45,792 nt of DNA from Acidiphilium sp. (GTDB taxonomy: Bacteria; Pseudomonadota; Alphaproteobacteria; Acetobacterales; Acetobacteraceae), in NCBI GenBank assembly GCA_028688905.1, contig JAQTXH010000011.1, positions 1-45,792 on the forward strand. The letters are read 5' to 3'. The position numbers and the translations under genes were made by a program. Positions within the stretch are counted from its first letter, which is position 1. Each line of letters starts with the position of its first letter. Below are positions 27,463 through 36,459 of the stretch, in pieces. Under the pieces are notes generated by a model. The model ran no database searches, was not told the origin of the DNA, and was given only the letters and a program-made list of their open reading frames with translations.

Positions 27463-30400
27463 TTGAAAAAATTCAGTCGTTTGTTGGTGGCCAATCGTTC
27501 GGAGATTGCGATCCGGGTGTTTCGGGCTGCGGCTGAATTGGGGATTACCACGATCGGGGTTTATGCGGAGCAGGATAAGCTTTCGCTCCATCGGTTCAAG
27601 GCGGATGAGGCTTATCTGATCGGCAAGGGGTTGGGGCCGATCGAGGCGTATTTGTCGATTGCCGAGGTGTTGCGGGTCGCGGTTGAGGCGCGGGCGGATG
27701 CGGTGCATCCAGGCTATGGGTTTTTATCGGAGAACCCGGATTTTGCCGATGCGTGCGCGGCGGCGGGAATTGTGTTCATCGGGCCGACCCCGGCGACGAT
27801 GCGAACGTTAGGCAACAAGGTTGCGGCGCGGAATCTGGCGGTATCGGTGGGGGTGCCGGTGATGCCGGCGTCGCCGCCGCTGGGAAATGACCCGGCGGAG
27901 ATCGCCCGGATTGCCGCCGAGATTGGTTATCCGGTGATGTTGAAGGCGTCCTGGGGAGGCGGCGGGCGCGGGATGCGGCCGATTGGTTCAGCGAACGGGT
28001 TGATCGAGCAGGTGGAAACCGCACGGCGCGAGGCGAAGGCGGCGTTCGGCAACGATGAGGTGTATTTCGAGAAACTGGTGCAGCGGGCGCGGCATGTGGA
28101 AGTGCAGTTGCTGGGCGATTCCTATGGGAATCTGGTGCATCTGTTCGAGCGCGACTGCACGATCCAGCGGCGGCATCAGAAGGTGGTGGAGCGCGCGCCC
28201 GCACCCTACCTCGATGAGGTGACGCGGCACGCCTTGTGTAACGCGGCGTTAGAGATCGGACGGGCGACGGGCTACAAAAATGCGGGGACGGTGGAGTTTT
28301 TGCTCGACCGCGATGACGGCAAATTCTATTTCATCGAGGTTAATCCGCGCATTCAGGTGGAGCATACGGTGACGGAGGTGGTCACCGGGATCGATATTGT
28401 CAAAGCGCAGATACGGGTGGCCGAGGGTGGGCATATCGGCGATGTGGCGGAAACCGGGGTGCCGGCGCAGCCCGGCATCGCGCTCGATGGGCATGCGCTA
28501 CAATGCCGGATTACCACTGAAGATCCCGAGAACAATTTCATACCCGATTATGGACGGATATCGGCCTATCGCGGCGCGTTCGGGTTCGGCATCCGGCTCG
28601 ATGGCGGCACCGCGTATTCGGGGGCGGTGGTAACGCGATTTTATGATGCACTTCTGGAAAAAGTGACGGCGTGGGCACCCTCGCCGACAGAAGCGATCGC
28701 GCGGATGGTCCGGGCGTTGCGGGAATACCGGATCAGGGGGGTGGCGACCAATCTGCCGTTTCTTGAAGCCCTGCTCACGCATCCTTCGTTTCAGACCGGG
28801 GATTACACGACAAGGTTCATCGACGACACGCCTGAGTTGTTTTCATTTCCGAAGCGGCGCGACCGGGCGACGCGGTTGTTGCGTTATATGGCGGACGTGA
28901 CGGTGAACGGCCACCCGGATGTGCGGGGCAAGCGGCGGCCGGTGGCGTACGCGCGCACGCCGGACGCTCCACGGCTTGCAAAAAAACCGGCCGATGGAAC
29001 CAGGCAACTTCTGGACCGTCTGGGTGCGAAAGGGTTCGCGGATTGGATGCGCGCCCAGTCACGCGTGCTGATCACGGACACCACGATGCGCGATGCCCAT
29101 CAATCGTTATTGGCGACGCGGATGCGCAGCTACGATATTGTCGCCGCCGCGCCGGCCTATGCCGCGGGGTTGCCCGAATTATTCTCGCTGGAGTGCTGGG
29201 GTGGCGCGACCTTCGATGTTTCGATGCGTTTTCTAACCGAAAGCCCGTGGGAGCGACTGGCGGCGATCCGGGCGGCGGCCCCTAACATTCTGTTGCAGAT
29301 GCTGTTGCGCGGTGCCAATGGGGTTGGCTATACCAATTATCCTGACAACGTCGTTCAATACTTCGTGCGACGTGCGGCTACCAACGGGATCGACGTGTTC
29401 CGGATTTTCGACTGCCTCAACTGGATCGAGAACATGCGGGTGGCGATCGATGCGGTGCTCGCGACTGGCAAGCTCGCCGAGGGGGCAATCTGTTATACCG
29501 GGGATATTCTTGATCCGGAACGGTCGAAATATTCGGTGAAATACTACGTGGGATTAGCGAAACAACTGGAGGCGGCGGGCTGCCATATTCTGGCGATCAA
29601 GGACATGGCGGGCGTGTTGAAACCATCCGGCGCGGGCGTCCTGGTGCGGGCGCTGAAGGATGAAATTTCGCTGCCGATCCATCTGCACACCCATGATACC
29701 TCGGGGATTTCCGGCGCGACGGTGCTAGCGGCGGTCGAGGCTGGAGTCGATGCGGTGGATGCGGCGATGGACCCGATGTCCGGCCTCACCTCGCAGCCGT
29801 GCCTGGGATCGCTGGTGGAGGCGTGGCGGCATACCTATCGCGATACCGGACTCGATCCCGATGTGATCCGCCAGTTGAGTTTTTATTGGGAGGCGGTGCG
29901 CGCGCAATACGCCGCTTTCGAAAGCGATCTGCAATCGGGCGCGTCGGAGGTTTATCTGCACGAAATGCCGGGCGGGCAGTTCACCAATTTGCGCGAACAG
30001 GCGGGGTCGCTGGGGCTGGCGGAACGGTGGCACGAAATATCCCGGACCTATCGCGATGTGAACATGATGTTCGGCGATATCGTGAAGGTCACGCCCTCGT
30101 CAAAAGTGGTGGGGGACATGGCGCTGATGATGGTCAGCCAGGGGCTGACCGTGGCCGATGTGCTCGATCCTGCCAAGGAAATTGCGTTTCCGGCTTCGGC
30201 GGTCGAAATGCTGCGCGGCGATTTGGGGCAGCCGCCTGACGGGTGGCCGCATTTGTTGCAGGCCAAGGCATTGCGCGGCGAGGTGCCCTATACCGTCCGC
30301 CCCGGATCGCTGCTGCAACCAGCCGATCTGGAAGCGCTGCGAACCGAGGCCCTTGCCCGCTGCCAGGGGCGGATCGATGACGACGACCTGGCTGCGTACA

Positions 30401-30906
30401 CCATGTACCCGGAGGTCTACACCGCCTATCGCGCGACCCGGCGAACCTTTGGCCCGGTCGGCGTGTTGCCGACGCCGGTATTTTTTTATGGCATGCAGCA
30501 AGGTGAAGACGTTGCGATCGAAATGGAGGCCGGCAAGACCCTGATCCTGCGTCTGCAAACCATCAGCGAGACCGACGAAGACGGCAATGTGCGGGTGTTT
30601 TTCGAACTGAACGGTCAACCACGCGTGGTGGTGGTGCCGAACCGGGCGGTCACGCCGACCCGTGCCGCGCGACGCAAGGCCGACGAGGCCAAGGACGGCG
30701 AGGTCGGCGCGCCGATGCCCGGCACGGTCGCCAGCATCATGGTGTGCGAGGGTCAGAGCATTTCCCAGGGCGAAGCGCTGGTGGCGATCGAGGCGATGAA
30801 AATGCAGACCCGGATTTCGGCGCCGCGCGACGGCACCGTCAAGGCGCTACACGTAAAGCCCGGCGAGGCGGTGGATGCGAAGGATTTGTTGGTGGAGTTG
30901 GCATAG
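27463..30906 (+). CDS. pyc: Pyruvate carboxylase
   Basis: This 1147-residue biotin enzyme makes oxaloacetate from pyruvate, bicarbonate and ATP. The biotin carboxylase domain comes first (FSRLLVANRSEIAIRVFRAA; ATP loop WGGGGRGMR near 165; FIEVNPRIQVEHTVTE). The carboxyltransferase domain begins near residue 535 (DTTMRDAHQSLLATRM, with the metal-binding HLHTHDTSG). A C-terminal biotin carrier domain has the biotinylated Lys at 1113 in EAMKMQTR. I chose the TTG at 27463, with GGAG seven bases upstream, because it gives the family start; the longer frame upstream is not protein-like. The TAG stop lies in the stem of a hairpin. Confidence 0.96.
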   Translation: MKKFSRLLVANRSEIAIRVFRAAAELGITTIGVYAEQDKLSLHRFKADEAYLIGKGLGPIEAYLSIAEVLRVAVEARADAVHPGYGFLSENPDFADACAAAGIVFIGPTPATMRTLGNKVAARNLAVSVGVPVMPASPPLGNDPAEIARIAAEIGYPVMLKASWGGGGRGMRPIGSANGLIEQVETARREAKAAFGNDEVYFEKLVQRARHVEVQLLGDSYGNLVHLFERDCTIQRRHQKVVERAPAPYLDEVTRHALCNAALEIGRATGYKNAGTVEFLLDRDDGKFYFIEVNPRIQVEHTVTEVVTGIDIVKAQIRVAEGGHIGDVAETGVPAQPGIALDGHALQCRITTEDPENNFIPDYGRISAYRGAFGFGIRLDGGTAYSGAVVTRFYDALLEKVTAWAPSPTEAIARMVRALREYRIRGVATNLPFLEALLTHPSFQTGDYTTRFIDDTPELFSFPKRRDRATRLLRYMADVTVNGHPDVRGKRRPVAYARTPDAPRLAKKPADGTRQLLDRLGAKGFADWMRAQSRVLITDTTMRDAHQSLLATRMRSYDIVAAAPAYAAGLPELFSLECWGGATFDVSMRFLTESPWERLAAIRAAAPNILLQMLLRGANGVGYTNYPDNVVQYFVRRAATNGIDVFRIFDCLNWIENMRVAIDAVLATGKLAEGAICYTGDILDPERSKYSVKYYVGLAKQLEAAGCHILAIKDMAGVLKPSGAGVLVRALKDEISLPIHLHTHDTSGISGATVLAAVEAGVDAVDAAMDPMSGLTSQPCLGSLVEAWRHTYRDTGLDPDVIRQLSFYWEAVRAQYAAFESDLQSGASEVYLHEMPGGQFTNLREQAGSLGLAERWHEISRTYRDVNMMFGDIVKVTPSSKVVGDMALMMVSQGLTVADVLDPAKEIAFPASAVEMLRGDLGQPPDGWPHLLQAKALRGEVPYTVRPGSLLQPADLEALRTEALARCQGRIDDDDLAAYTMYPEVYTAYRATRRTFGPVGVLPTPVFFYGMQQGEDVAIEMEAGKTLILRLQTISETDEDGNVRVFFELNGQPRVVVVPNRAVTPTRAARRKADEAKDGEVGAPMPGTVASIMVCEGQSISQGEALVAIEAMKMQTRISAPRDGTVKALHVKPGEAVDAKDLLVELA

Positions 30907-30964
30907 AGCAATGTTGCTTGAGGTTGACGTCCTTGCGGCAACCTCAAGCAATGAAATTGCTCTA
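30904..30964. terminator. Large hairpin joining the convergent pyc and folE ends
   Basis: The left arm at 30904-30926 (starting TAGAGCAAT) pairs with the right arm at 30939-30964 (ending ATTGCTCTA) around a loop of 12, with only a small bulge. The inner stem is TTGCTTGAGGTTG against CAACCTCAAGCAA. The TAG stops of pyc (plus) and folE (minus) are the outermost bases of the two arms. It is well placed as a bidirectional terminator, though it lacks long T runs. Confidence 0.75.
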
Positions 30965-31600
30965 AGTTTCGGACCCCGTGCAGCGGCGGTTTGAGATCAT
31001 CGCCAGGAATTCGCGCCGCGTCGAAGGGTCGTCACGGAAGGCCCCCAACATCCGGCTGGTGACCATTGCCACGCCGGTTTTATGAACGCCGCGGGTGGAC
31101 ATGCACTCGTGCCCAGCCTCAATCACCACCGCGACCCCGCGCGGTTGCAGCACGTCGTTGATGGTGTTGGCGATCTGGGCCGTGAGTTTTTCCTGGATTT
31201 GCAGGCGCTTGGCATAGGCATCGACCACCCGGGCCAGTTTGCTGATCCCCACCACCCGGCGATCCGGCAGATAGGCCACGTGGGCGACGCCGATGATCGG
31301 CACCATGTGGTGTTCGCAATGCGATTCCAGGCGGATGTCGCGCAAAATCACCATCTCGTCATATCCCTCGATTTCCTCGAAGGTGCGGGTCAGAATGGCT
31401 TCCGGGTCCTCGGCGTAGCCGCGAAAGAAATCCTCGTAGGAGCGGGCGACACGGGCCGGGGTATCGTGCAGACCCTCGCGGTCAGGGTCGTCGCCAGCCC
31501 AGCGGATCAAGGTGCGGATTGCGGCTTCGGCATCGGCCCGGCTTGGTCGCTCGGGGCGGTCGGCGTCGTTCAAGCACAAGGGCGGGGTTCGAATATCCAC
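30962..31600 (-). CDS. folE: GTP cyclohydrolase I
   Basis: About 212 residues. It converts GTP to 7,8-dihydroneopterin triphosphate, the first step of folate synthesis. Zinc ligands are in [14 protein letters not shown] and [10 protein letters not shown]. Also present are [48 protein letters not shown] and the FLAMISNRR tail. I chose the GTG at 31600, preceded by GGGAGA at suitable spacing; a longer frame reaches 31711 but adds a non-conserved stretch. It is convergent with pyc. Confidence 0.96.
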   Translation of the reverse strand: MDIRTPPLCLNDADRPERPSRADAEAAIRTLIRWAGDDPDREGLHDTPARVARSYEDFFRGYAEDPEAILTRTFEEIEGYDEMVILRDIRLESHCEHHMVPIIGVAHVAYLPDRRVVGISKLARVVDAYAKRLQIQEKLTAQIANTINDVLQPRGVAVVIEAGHECMSTRGVHKTGVAMVTSRMLGAFRDDPSTRREFLAMISNRRCTGSET

Positions 31601-31744
31601 CAGCAATCTCCCAATGTCGCGCGCACAATGGGCGCAATGTAGTGTGACGGCATAGGGCCGGGTCCCGCAACCCCACAACCACACGGCCCCGCCGCGATTT
31701 TCGCATGCCAAGACCCTCGCATGCCAAGGTCTTCGTAGCCAAGT

Positions 31745-32173
31745 TCAGTGCAACCGATGATCGCCGTGCGGACTGTCAAGACTGAACGAGGGGATCGCGA
31801 TATCGTAATTTTCACCGGTATCGACCGCGATCATGTGATAAGTCCCCGTCATGAAACCAGACGGGGTCTCCAGCGGAACGCCGGACGTGTATTCGAATAC
31901 GTCGCCAGGATCGAGCACCGGTTGCTCACCGACAACCCCCGGGCCGCGCACCTGCTGCATGTGACCATTGCCATCGGTGATCAACCAAGTACGGCGGAGC
32001 AACTGCATGGTGACAATGCCGATGTTCTCGATACGCACCTGATAGGCCCAGGCGAAGTGCCGGTCTTCCGGCTGGGATTGGTCTTCGAGGAAAATCGCGC
32101 GAATGGAAACCCGGATGCCCGCCGTTTCCCGGCTGAAGATCTCATTCGACTGCTGAACTCGCATTGGTGCCAT
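31745..32173 (-). CDS. apaG: ApaG domain protein
   Basis: This 142-residue single fibronectin-III-like ApaG domain has IRVSIRAIFLEDQSQPEDRHFAWAYQVRIEN, LLRRTWLITDGNG, the GPGVVGEQPVLDPGDVFEYTSG signature, and a C-terminal MTGTYHMIAV. The family was first linked to cobalt/magnesium resistance in Salmonella, but its biochemical role is uncertain. The ATG at 32173 follows TAAGGATTT. It is upstream of folE on the same strand, 144 bases away. Confidence 0.95.
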   Translation of the reverse strand: MAPMRVQQSNEIFSRETAGIRVSIRAIFLEDQSQPEDRHFAWAYQVRIENIGIVTMQLLRRTWLITDGNGHMQQVRGPGVVGEQPVLDPGDVFEYTSGVPLETPSGFMTGTYHMIAVDTGENYDIAIPSFSLDSPHGDHRLH

Positions 32174-32381
32174 GATTGAAATCCTTACCCTGGTCTGCCG
32201 GTCCCCATGTTTTGAGTTCGTTCAATGATGTTGGCAGCCGCCCGACCGAATACAACCAGGGTGGGGTACCATGCTGGTATGATTGTGTAGCTCCCTCATG
32301 ATTTCGAAACAAGTCGTGACTTCGCAACAAGCCGCCCGGCGTGGGCGTGACCGGCTGGGCAATCCGGGTTAGGAAACCCGA

Positions 32382-34046
32382 ATGATCTTTGGTCCGAAGA
32401 CACGGCATCGCGCCGCCTGTTCCCTGGTTCTGCTGTTGTCGTCCTGCGCGGGCGGAATGGCGGAGACGGCATCACCGCCGACAATGTCGTTGTACGGTGC
32501 GTTCATGGCCGGCACTTATGCGGAGTCCACCGGGCACGATGCGGCGGCATCACGGTTTTTTGCGACCGCCATTGCGCGCGATCCTACCAATCAGGCGCTG
32601 CTGCGCCAGGGTTTCGTCACCGCTCTGCTCGCGCGCAGCCCAGAGGCCCCGAAGCTCGCCGCGCGGATGGGCGATGATCCGCTGGCGCTGATGGTGCGGG
32701 GGAATGCCGCGATCGTGGCGGGGAACGATGCCAAAGCCGGGGCCGATTTTGCCGCTATGGCCAAAACCGGAGAAACCGGACTGATCCGCCCCCTGCTGCT
32801 GGCGTGGGCGGCGGCGGGCGCGGGCGACTTTGGGCCGGCGATCGATCGGCTGAAGGGGTTGGAAACCACCCCGCCATTCGGGCCGGTCTATACGCTGAAT
32901 GCCGCGCTGATCGCTGACCTGGCCGGGCGGGAGGCCGAGGCGGCACCGCTGTATTTGATGGCGGAGCAGGCGTTTCCGGCACCGAATTTGCGGCTGGCGC
33001 AGGCGATTGCGAGTTTTCAGGCGCGGCAAGGCAACACCGAACGCGCCGATGCGGTGCTGGTGCGGATGGCGGCGAGCCATCCCGATTTGCGACTCGCCCT
33101 GAAGGCATTGGAGCGAGATGCGGCGAAGCCGATGATCGACTCGGCGCAGGATGGGGTGGCCGAGGCGTATCTGACCCTGGCAGGATCGCTCGATCAGCCC
33201 AAGCAGATCTTGTTGCGCAAGATATTGCTCGATTTCGCGGTGCAACTGCGCCCGGATTTGGCGGCGGCACGGCTGCTGCGGGCAAATCTCGACACGACGC
33301 TGGGCAAACCGGACCGTGCCGCCGCAGATTTATCGAAGATCGGGGCCAACGATCCGCTCTATGCGACGGCGGTAATGCAACGGGCAGAAATCCTCGATGG
33401 GCAGGGCAAAGGCGTTTCGATGCTGCCGGCACTCACCGCCCTGGCGCAGGCGCACCCGCTGGACGCCGCCCCGCTGACCCTGGCGGGCGACATTCAGCGC
33501 GACGCCAAACACTATGCGGCGGCGCGGGCGCTCTATAGCCAAGCCCTGGCGCGGCTGGGACCTAATCCGCCAGGGGAGGCGTGGTCGATCTATTACGGGC
33601 GGGCGATCGCCGAGGACAAGCTGGGTGACTGGCCAAACGCTGACGCGGATTTGCATCGCGCCCTGGCGATTGAACCGGGGCAGCCGTTTGTGCTCAATTA
33701 TCTTGGCTATTCCTACGCGCTGCGGGGCGAACATCTGGCGCAGGCGCGCAGCATGATCGAGCAAGCCTTGCAGGTCGATCCCAATGAGGGAGCGATCATC
33801 GATAGTCTGGGGTATGTGTTGCTGCGGCAAGGCAAGATCGCGCACGCCATGCGGGTGCAGATCCGCGCGGTGCAGGCGGCTCCGGACGATGCCGAGGTCA
33901 ACGCGCATCTGGCCGATATTTTCGCGGCGGCGGGGGATCATCTGGCGGCGCGCAACCAATGGGCGCGGGCGTTGGCGTTGCACCCGGACAAGCCCGAGGC
34001 GGCGAAGATCGAAGCGGAGCTGAAGCGCGATCCCGCCGGGTCGTGA
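32382..34046 (+). CDS. TPR-repeat lipoprotein
   Basis: About 554 residues. The N-terminal signal has a lipobox-like LLSSC (Cys22). The rest is alpha-helical tetratricopeptide repeats, clearest in the C-terminal half (AKHYAAARALYSQALARLG, PNADADLHRALAIEPGQP, YALRGEHLAQARSMIEQALQ, DHLAARNQWARALALHPDKP). Such proteins act as periplasmic scaffolds; the partner is unknown. It is divergent from apaG and starts an operon with ispE, which begins 4 bases after its stop. The ATG is preceded by GGGTTAGGAA. Confidence 0.88.
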   Translation: MIFGPKTRHRAACSLVLLLSSCAGGMAETASPPTMSLYGAFMAGTYAESTGHDAAASRFFATAIARDPTNQALLRQGFVTALLARSPEAPKLAARMGDDPLALMVRGNAAIVAGNDAKAGADFAAMAKTGETGLIRPLLLAWAAAGAGDFGPAIDRLKGLETTPPFGPVYTLNAALIADLAGREAEAAPLYLMAEQAFPAPNLRLAQAIASFQARQGNTERADAVLVRMAASHPDLRLALKALERDAAKPMIDSAQDGVAEAYLTLAGSLDQPKQILLRKILLDFAVQLRPDLAAARLLRANLDTTLGKPDRAAADLSKIGANDPLYATAVMQRAEILDGQGKGVSMLPALTALAQAHPLDAAPLTLAGDIQRDAKHYAAARALYSQALARLGPNPPGEAWSIYYGRAIAEDKLGDWPNADADLHRALAIEPGQPFVLNYLGYSYALRGEHLAQARSMIEQALQVDPNEGAIIDSLGYVLLRQGKIAHAMRVQIRAVQAAPDDAEVNAHLADIFAAAGDHLAARNQWARALALHPDKPEAAKIEAELKRDPAGS

Positions 34047-34050
34047 GGCG

Positions 34051-34911
34051 ATGATCGCGGTGCCGACGGAATTTGCGCGGGCGAAGGTCAATCTGTTCCT
34101 GCACGTTACAGGCAAGCGGGCAGATGGGTTTCATCTGCTCGATAGTCTGGCGGTGTTTCCTGCCGTGGGGGATCGGTTGAGCCTGACGCTGGCCAATGCG
34201 TTGGACATTACGGTGACCGGCCCCTTCGGCGATGGGTTGGCCGCCGAGCCGAACAATCTGGTGCTGCGGGCAGCCCGCGGGTTTGGCGCGGCAATGGGAC
34301 GAGAAGTGGATTTCGCGTTCCGGCTGACCAAAAACCTGCCGGTGGCATCCGGCATCGGCGGCGGCTCGGCCGATGCGGCGGCGGCGTTGCGCCTGCTGGC
34401 GCGGCACTGGAATTGCCCGATCCCGGATTTTCTGGCCGAACCCTTGGGGGCGGATGTGCCGGTCTGCATCGTCAGCCGCCCGGCGCGGATGGGCGGGATC
34501 GGCGAGATATTGAGCGCCGCACCGAGGTTGCCGGAATTCGGTATGGTCCTGGTCAACCCCGGCGTCGCGGTGGCGACACCGGCGATTTTCAAGGCGCGTG
34601 GGGGCGGGTTTTCGCCGATGGCGGATTTGCCGTCAGGCTGGGATGATGCAGTGGCGATGGCGGCCGATCTGGCACGGTTGTCGAACGATTTGGAGGTGCC
34701 GGCGTTGGGGATGGCACCGGTGATCGGCACGGTTCTGGCCGCACTCCGGGCCGATCCGGCCTGTCTGCTGGCGCGAATGAGCGGGTCGGGGGCGACGTGT
34801 TTCGGAATTTTCGCGGACGCGGATGCGGCGGCGGCGGCCTGCGCTACCGCCAATCTGGCGCGACCAGGATGGTGGTGCTGGGGTGGAGCGGGAACCGGAA
34901 AAGCAGATTGA
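34051..34911 (+). CDS. ispE: 4-diphosphocytidyl-2-C-methyl-D-erythritol kinase
   Basis: This 286-residue GHMP kinase of the non-mevalonate isoprenoid pathway phosphorylates CDP-methylerythritol. It has FARAKVNLFLHVTGKRADGFH at the N-terminus (catalytic-region Lys12), the glycine-rich ATP loop PVASGIGGGSAD at 97-108, LGADVPVCI with the catalytic Asp, and MSGSGATCFGIF. Its stop codon is followed at once by a second in-frame TGA and then by the hsdR/IS3 scar, so an insertion or deletion event ended right at the gene's 3' edge. Confidence 0.96.
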   Translation: MIAVPTEFARAKVNLFLHVTGKRADGFHLLDSLAVFPAVGDRLSLTLANALDITVTGPFGDGLAAEPNNLVLRAARGFGAAMGREVDFAFRLTKNLPVASGIGGGSADAAAALRLLARHWNCPIPDFLAEPLGADVPVCIVSRPARMGGIGEILSAAPRLPEFGMVLVNPGVAVATPAIFKARGGGFSPMADLPSGWDDAVAMAADLARLSNDLEVPALGMAPVIGTVLAALRADPACLLARMSGSGATCFGIFADADAAAAACATANLARPGWWCWGGAGTGKAD

Positions 34912-34926
34912 TGAGCGCGCGACAAA

Positions 34927-35444
34927 ACGACGAACAAATTCTCCCCCGAGGTCCGCGCCCAAGCCGTGCGGATGGCCGACGAAGCTCACCGCAGCCAATA
35001 CGGTTTCAGGGGCAAAATCAACGCCAAGGGCGGCGACGTCTCCTACGGCTTCGCCAAATATATCTGCGCGATGCGCTGCCAGACGCCTCGTTCATCTGGT
35101 TCACCGGCACGCCGAGGCGCGGCGTGAGCTGCGAGGCTCGCGAGCGCGGCGAAGAAATCGACTTCAACCCAGATGCGATCGCCTTCTACGATGCCTTGGC
35201 CGACAACCACAGCGCCCGTGACCTCATGGGCGGGCCAGCCTTGCGCGTCATCGCCCATAAGTTGGTCGAGGACATTCGCAAGAACATCGCTGTGGATTGG
35301 GCACACCGGGAATCAGCCCGAGCCGACATAAGGCGGCGGGTCAAGCGTATCTTACGCAAACACGGCTATCCGCCGGACCTCCAGGATGCCGCGGTTCAAA
35401 ACGTCCTTGAGCAGGCTGAAGTATTGTCTTCGGAGTTTGTTTGA
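34927..35444 (+). pseudogene. hsdR: Degenerate type I restriction subunit HsdR fused to IS3-type transposase start
   Basis: The frame at 34927-34974 reads TTNKFSPEVRAQAVRM, the N-terminus of an IS3-family OrfA transposase. It joins directly to ADEAHRSQYGFRGKINAKGG and DVSYGFAKY, the DEAH-box (motif II) region of HsdR. A frameshift near 35062 moves the reading frame; the next frame continues LRDALPDASFIWFTGTP (motif III). It then jumps, by a deletion of several hundred codons, to the HsdR C-terminus: EEIDFNPDAIAFYDALADN, DWAHRESARADIRRRVKRIL and a final VLSSEFV with stop at 35442. None of this can make a working restriction enzyme. No hsdM or hsdS is visible. Confidence 0.85.
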
Positions 35445-35557
35445 TACATCGAGACAGGCCTAGTCGTCGTCATATGAATCAGCACCCGAACATCTGGCGG
35501 ATTTTTTGCAGTAGAAGGCTGTTGTAAAATAACGTCACGTTAAACTTCGAGGCCAAG

Positions 35558-36091
35558 TCACTGCCCATCGGCATGCTCATCGGCCGCCTCCAGCGAAGCG
35601 GAGATATCGGCAATCGACCGGAACAGCACCATCGCATCATCCTTCGACGGCAGAAACCCCCGGCGGCACCAGAATACGGCTGCCTCTTCATCAATGGCAT
35701 TGACGATAAGCGCCCGCCCGCCGATCAGCGCGGCACCGTTCACGCTGCGGGCCAGGGCATGATTGAACAATCCCATGCCAATCCCTTGCCCACCCCAAGC
35801 GCGGTCCGTTGCAAGCTGCCCGAGCAGAATACACGGCACCGGGTTCGGCGGCTGGCCAGTGCGGATCGAGCGCGGCAGAGTAGTTGGCACAATGGCGGTG
35901 GGCGCCAGGCCGTAATAGCCAACCACCCGACCCTCCACATGGACGACCATGACCACCGTGAACCCCTTTTGCTGGTTCGCCAGCGCCCGCGTCTTCAGCC
36001 AATGGTCGAGCGAGGGCTTGCCGCAGGAGAACTGGGATACATCGTGATCGGCATTCAGCAGTTCGGGCGCGGAGAGCAGCGGCTCCGCCAT
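35558..36091 (-). CDS. GNAT acetyltransferase toxin, TacT-like
   Basis: This 177-residue GNAT protein is of the type that pairs with DUF1778 antitoxins and acetylates the amino group of charged tRNAs to block translation. It begins EPLLSAPELLNADHDVSQFSCGKPSLDHWL, typical of TacT/AtaT. It then has VVGYYGLAP, LLGQLATDRAWGGQGIGMGLF (the acetyl-CoA pyrophosphate loop Q/R-x-x-G-x-G) and AAVFWCRRGFLPS near the end. The ATG at 36091 overlaps the antitoxin stop (TGATG). The C-terminus is slightly longer than usual. The gene is intact although its surroundings are broken genes. Confidence 0.88.
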   Translation of the reverse strand: MAEPLLSAPELLNADHDVSQFSCGKPSLDHWLKTRALANQQKGFTVVMVVHVEGRVVGYYGLAPTAIVPTTLPRSIRTGQPPNPVPCILLGQLATDRAWGGQGIGMGLFNHALARSVNGAALIGGRALIVNAIDEEAAVFWCRRGFLPSKDDAMVLFRSIADISASLEAADEHADGQ

Positions 36092-36405
36092 CAGCGCTTG
36101 GCCGTTCCCTTCTCCCACGGCGCATTGCGGCGAAGGGATGCCACCATTTCCGGCACGGGCGCGGCCGGCGCGGAGACGGCTTGGACGAATGCCTCAAACC
36201 CCTCTGCGCTCATACGCACCAGCATGCTTTCCATCAGCACTTCCTCGGCAGCCCGCACCGCAGCCTCTCGCACAAAATCCGTCCGCGAGCGCCCGCGCAA
36301 ATCGGCGGCGCGGTCGATAATGGCGATGTCACCTTCCGGCAGCCGCATCGAGAGCGGATGGTCCTTGCTCTTGGCTGAGGCGGTCATGGCTGTGGCCTTT
36401 GTCAT
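36091..36405 (-). CDS. DUF1778 ribbon-helix-helix antitoxin, TacA-like
   Basis: About 104 residues. The ribbon-helix-helix DNA-binding part is PLSMRLPEGDIAIIDRAADL followed by RSRTDFVREAAVRAAEEVL, and the C-terminal half (FEAFVQAVSAPAAPVPEM) would wrap the toxin. It is the first gene of the operon and overlaps the toxin by a shared A. ATG codons at 36405 and 36387 are both possible starts. The promoter with a palindrome over the -10 box lies just upstream, fitting autorepression by the antitoxin/toxin complex. Confidence 0.88.
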   Translation of the reverse strand: MTKATAMTASAKSKDHPLSMRLPEGDIAIIDRAADLRGRSRTDFVREAAVRAAEEVLMESMLVRMSAEGFEAFVQAVSAPAAPVPEMVASLRRNAPWEKGTAKR

Positions 36406-36429
36406 GGAATGTATATAGATCGCTGTAGC

Positions 36430-36459
36430 GCATTATACAATACAATGCGATTGTTTCCA
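36430..36459 (-). promoter_or_regulatory. Promoter and likely operator of the toxin-antitoxin pair
   Basis: On the minus strand a perfect -10 box TATAAT (36432-36437) lies 16 bases from a -35-like TGGAAA (36454-36459). The 19-base stretch at 36430-36448 is a near-palindrome (GCATTGTA / TATAATGC arms, one mismatch) that covers the -10 box, as expected for a ribbon-helix-helix autorepressor. The antitoxin ATG is about 27 bases downstream of the -10. Confidence 0.7.
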
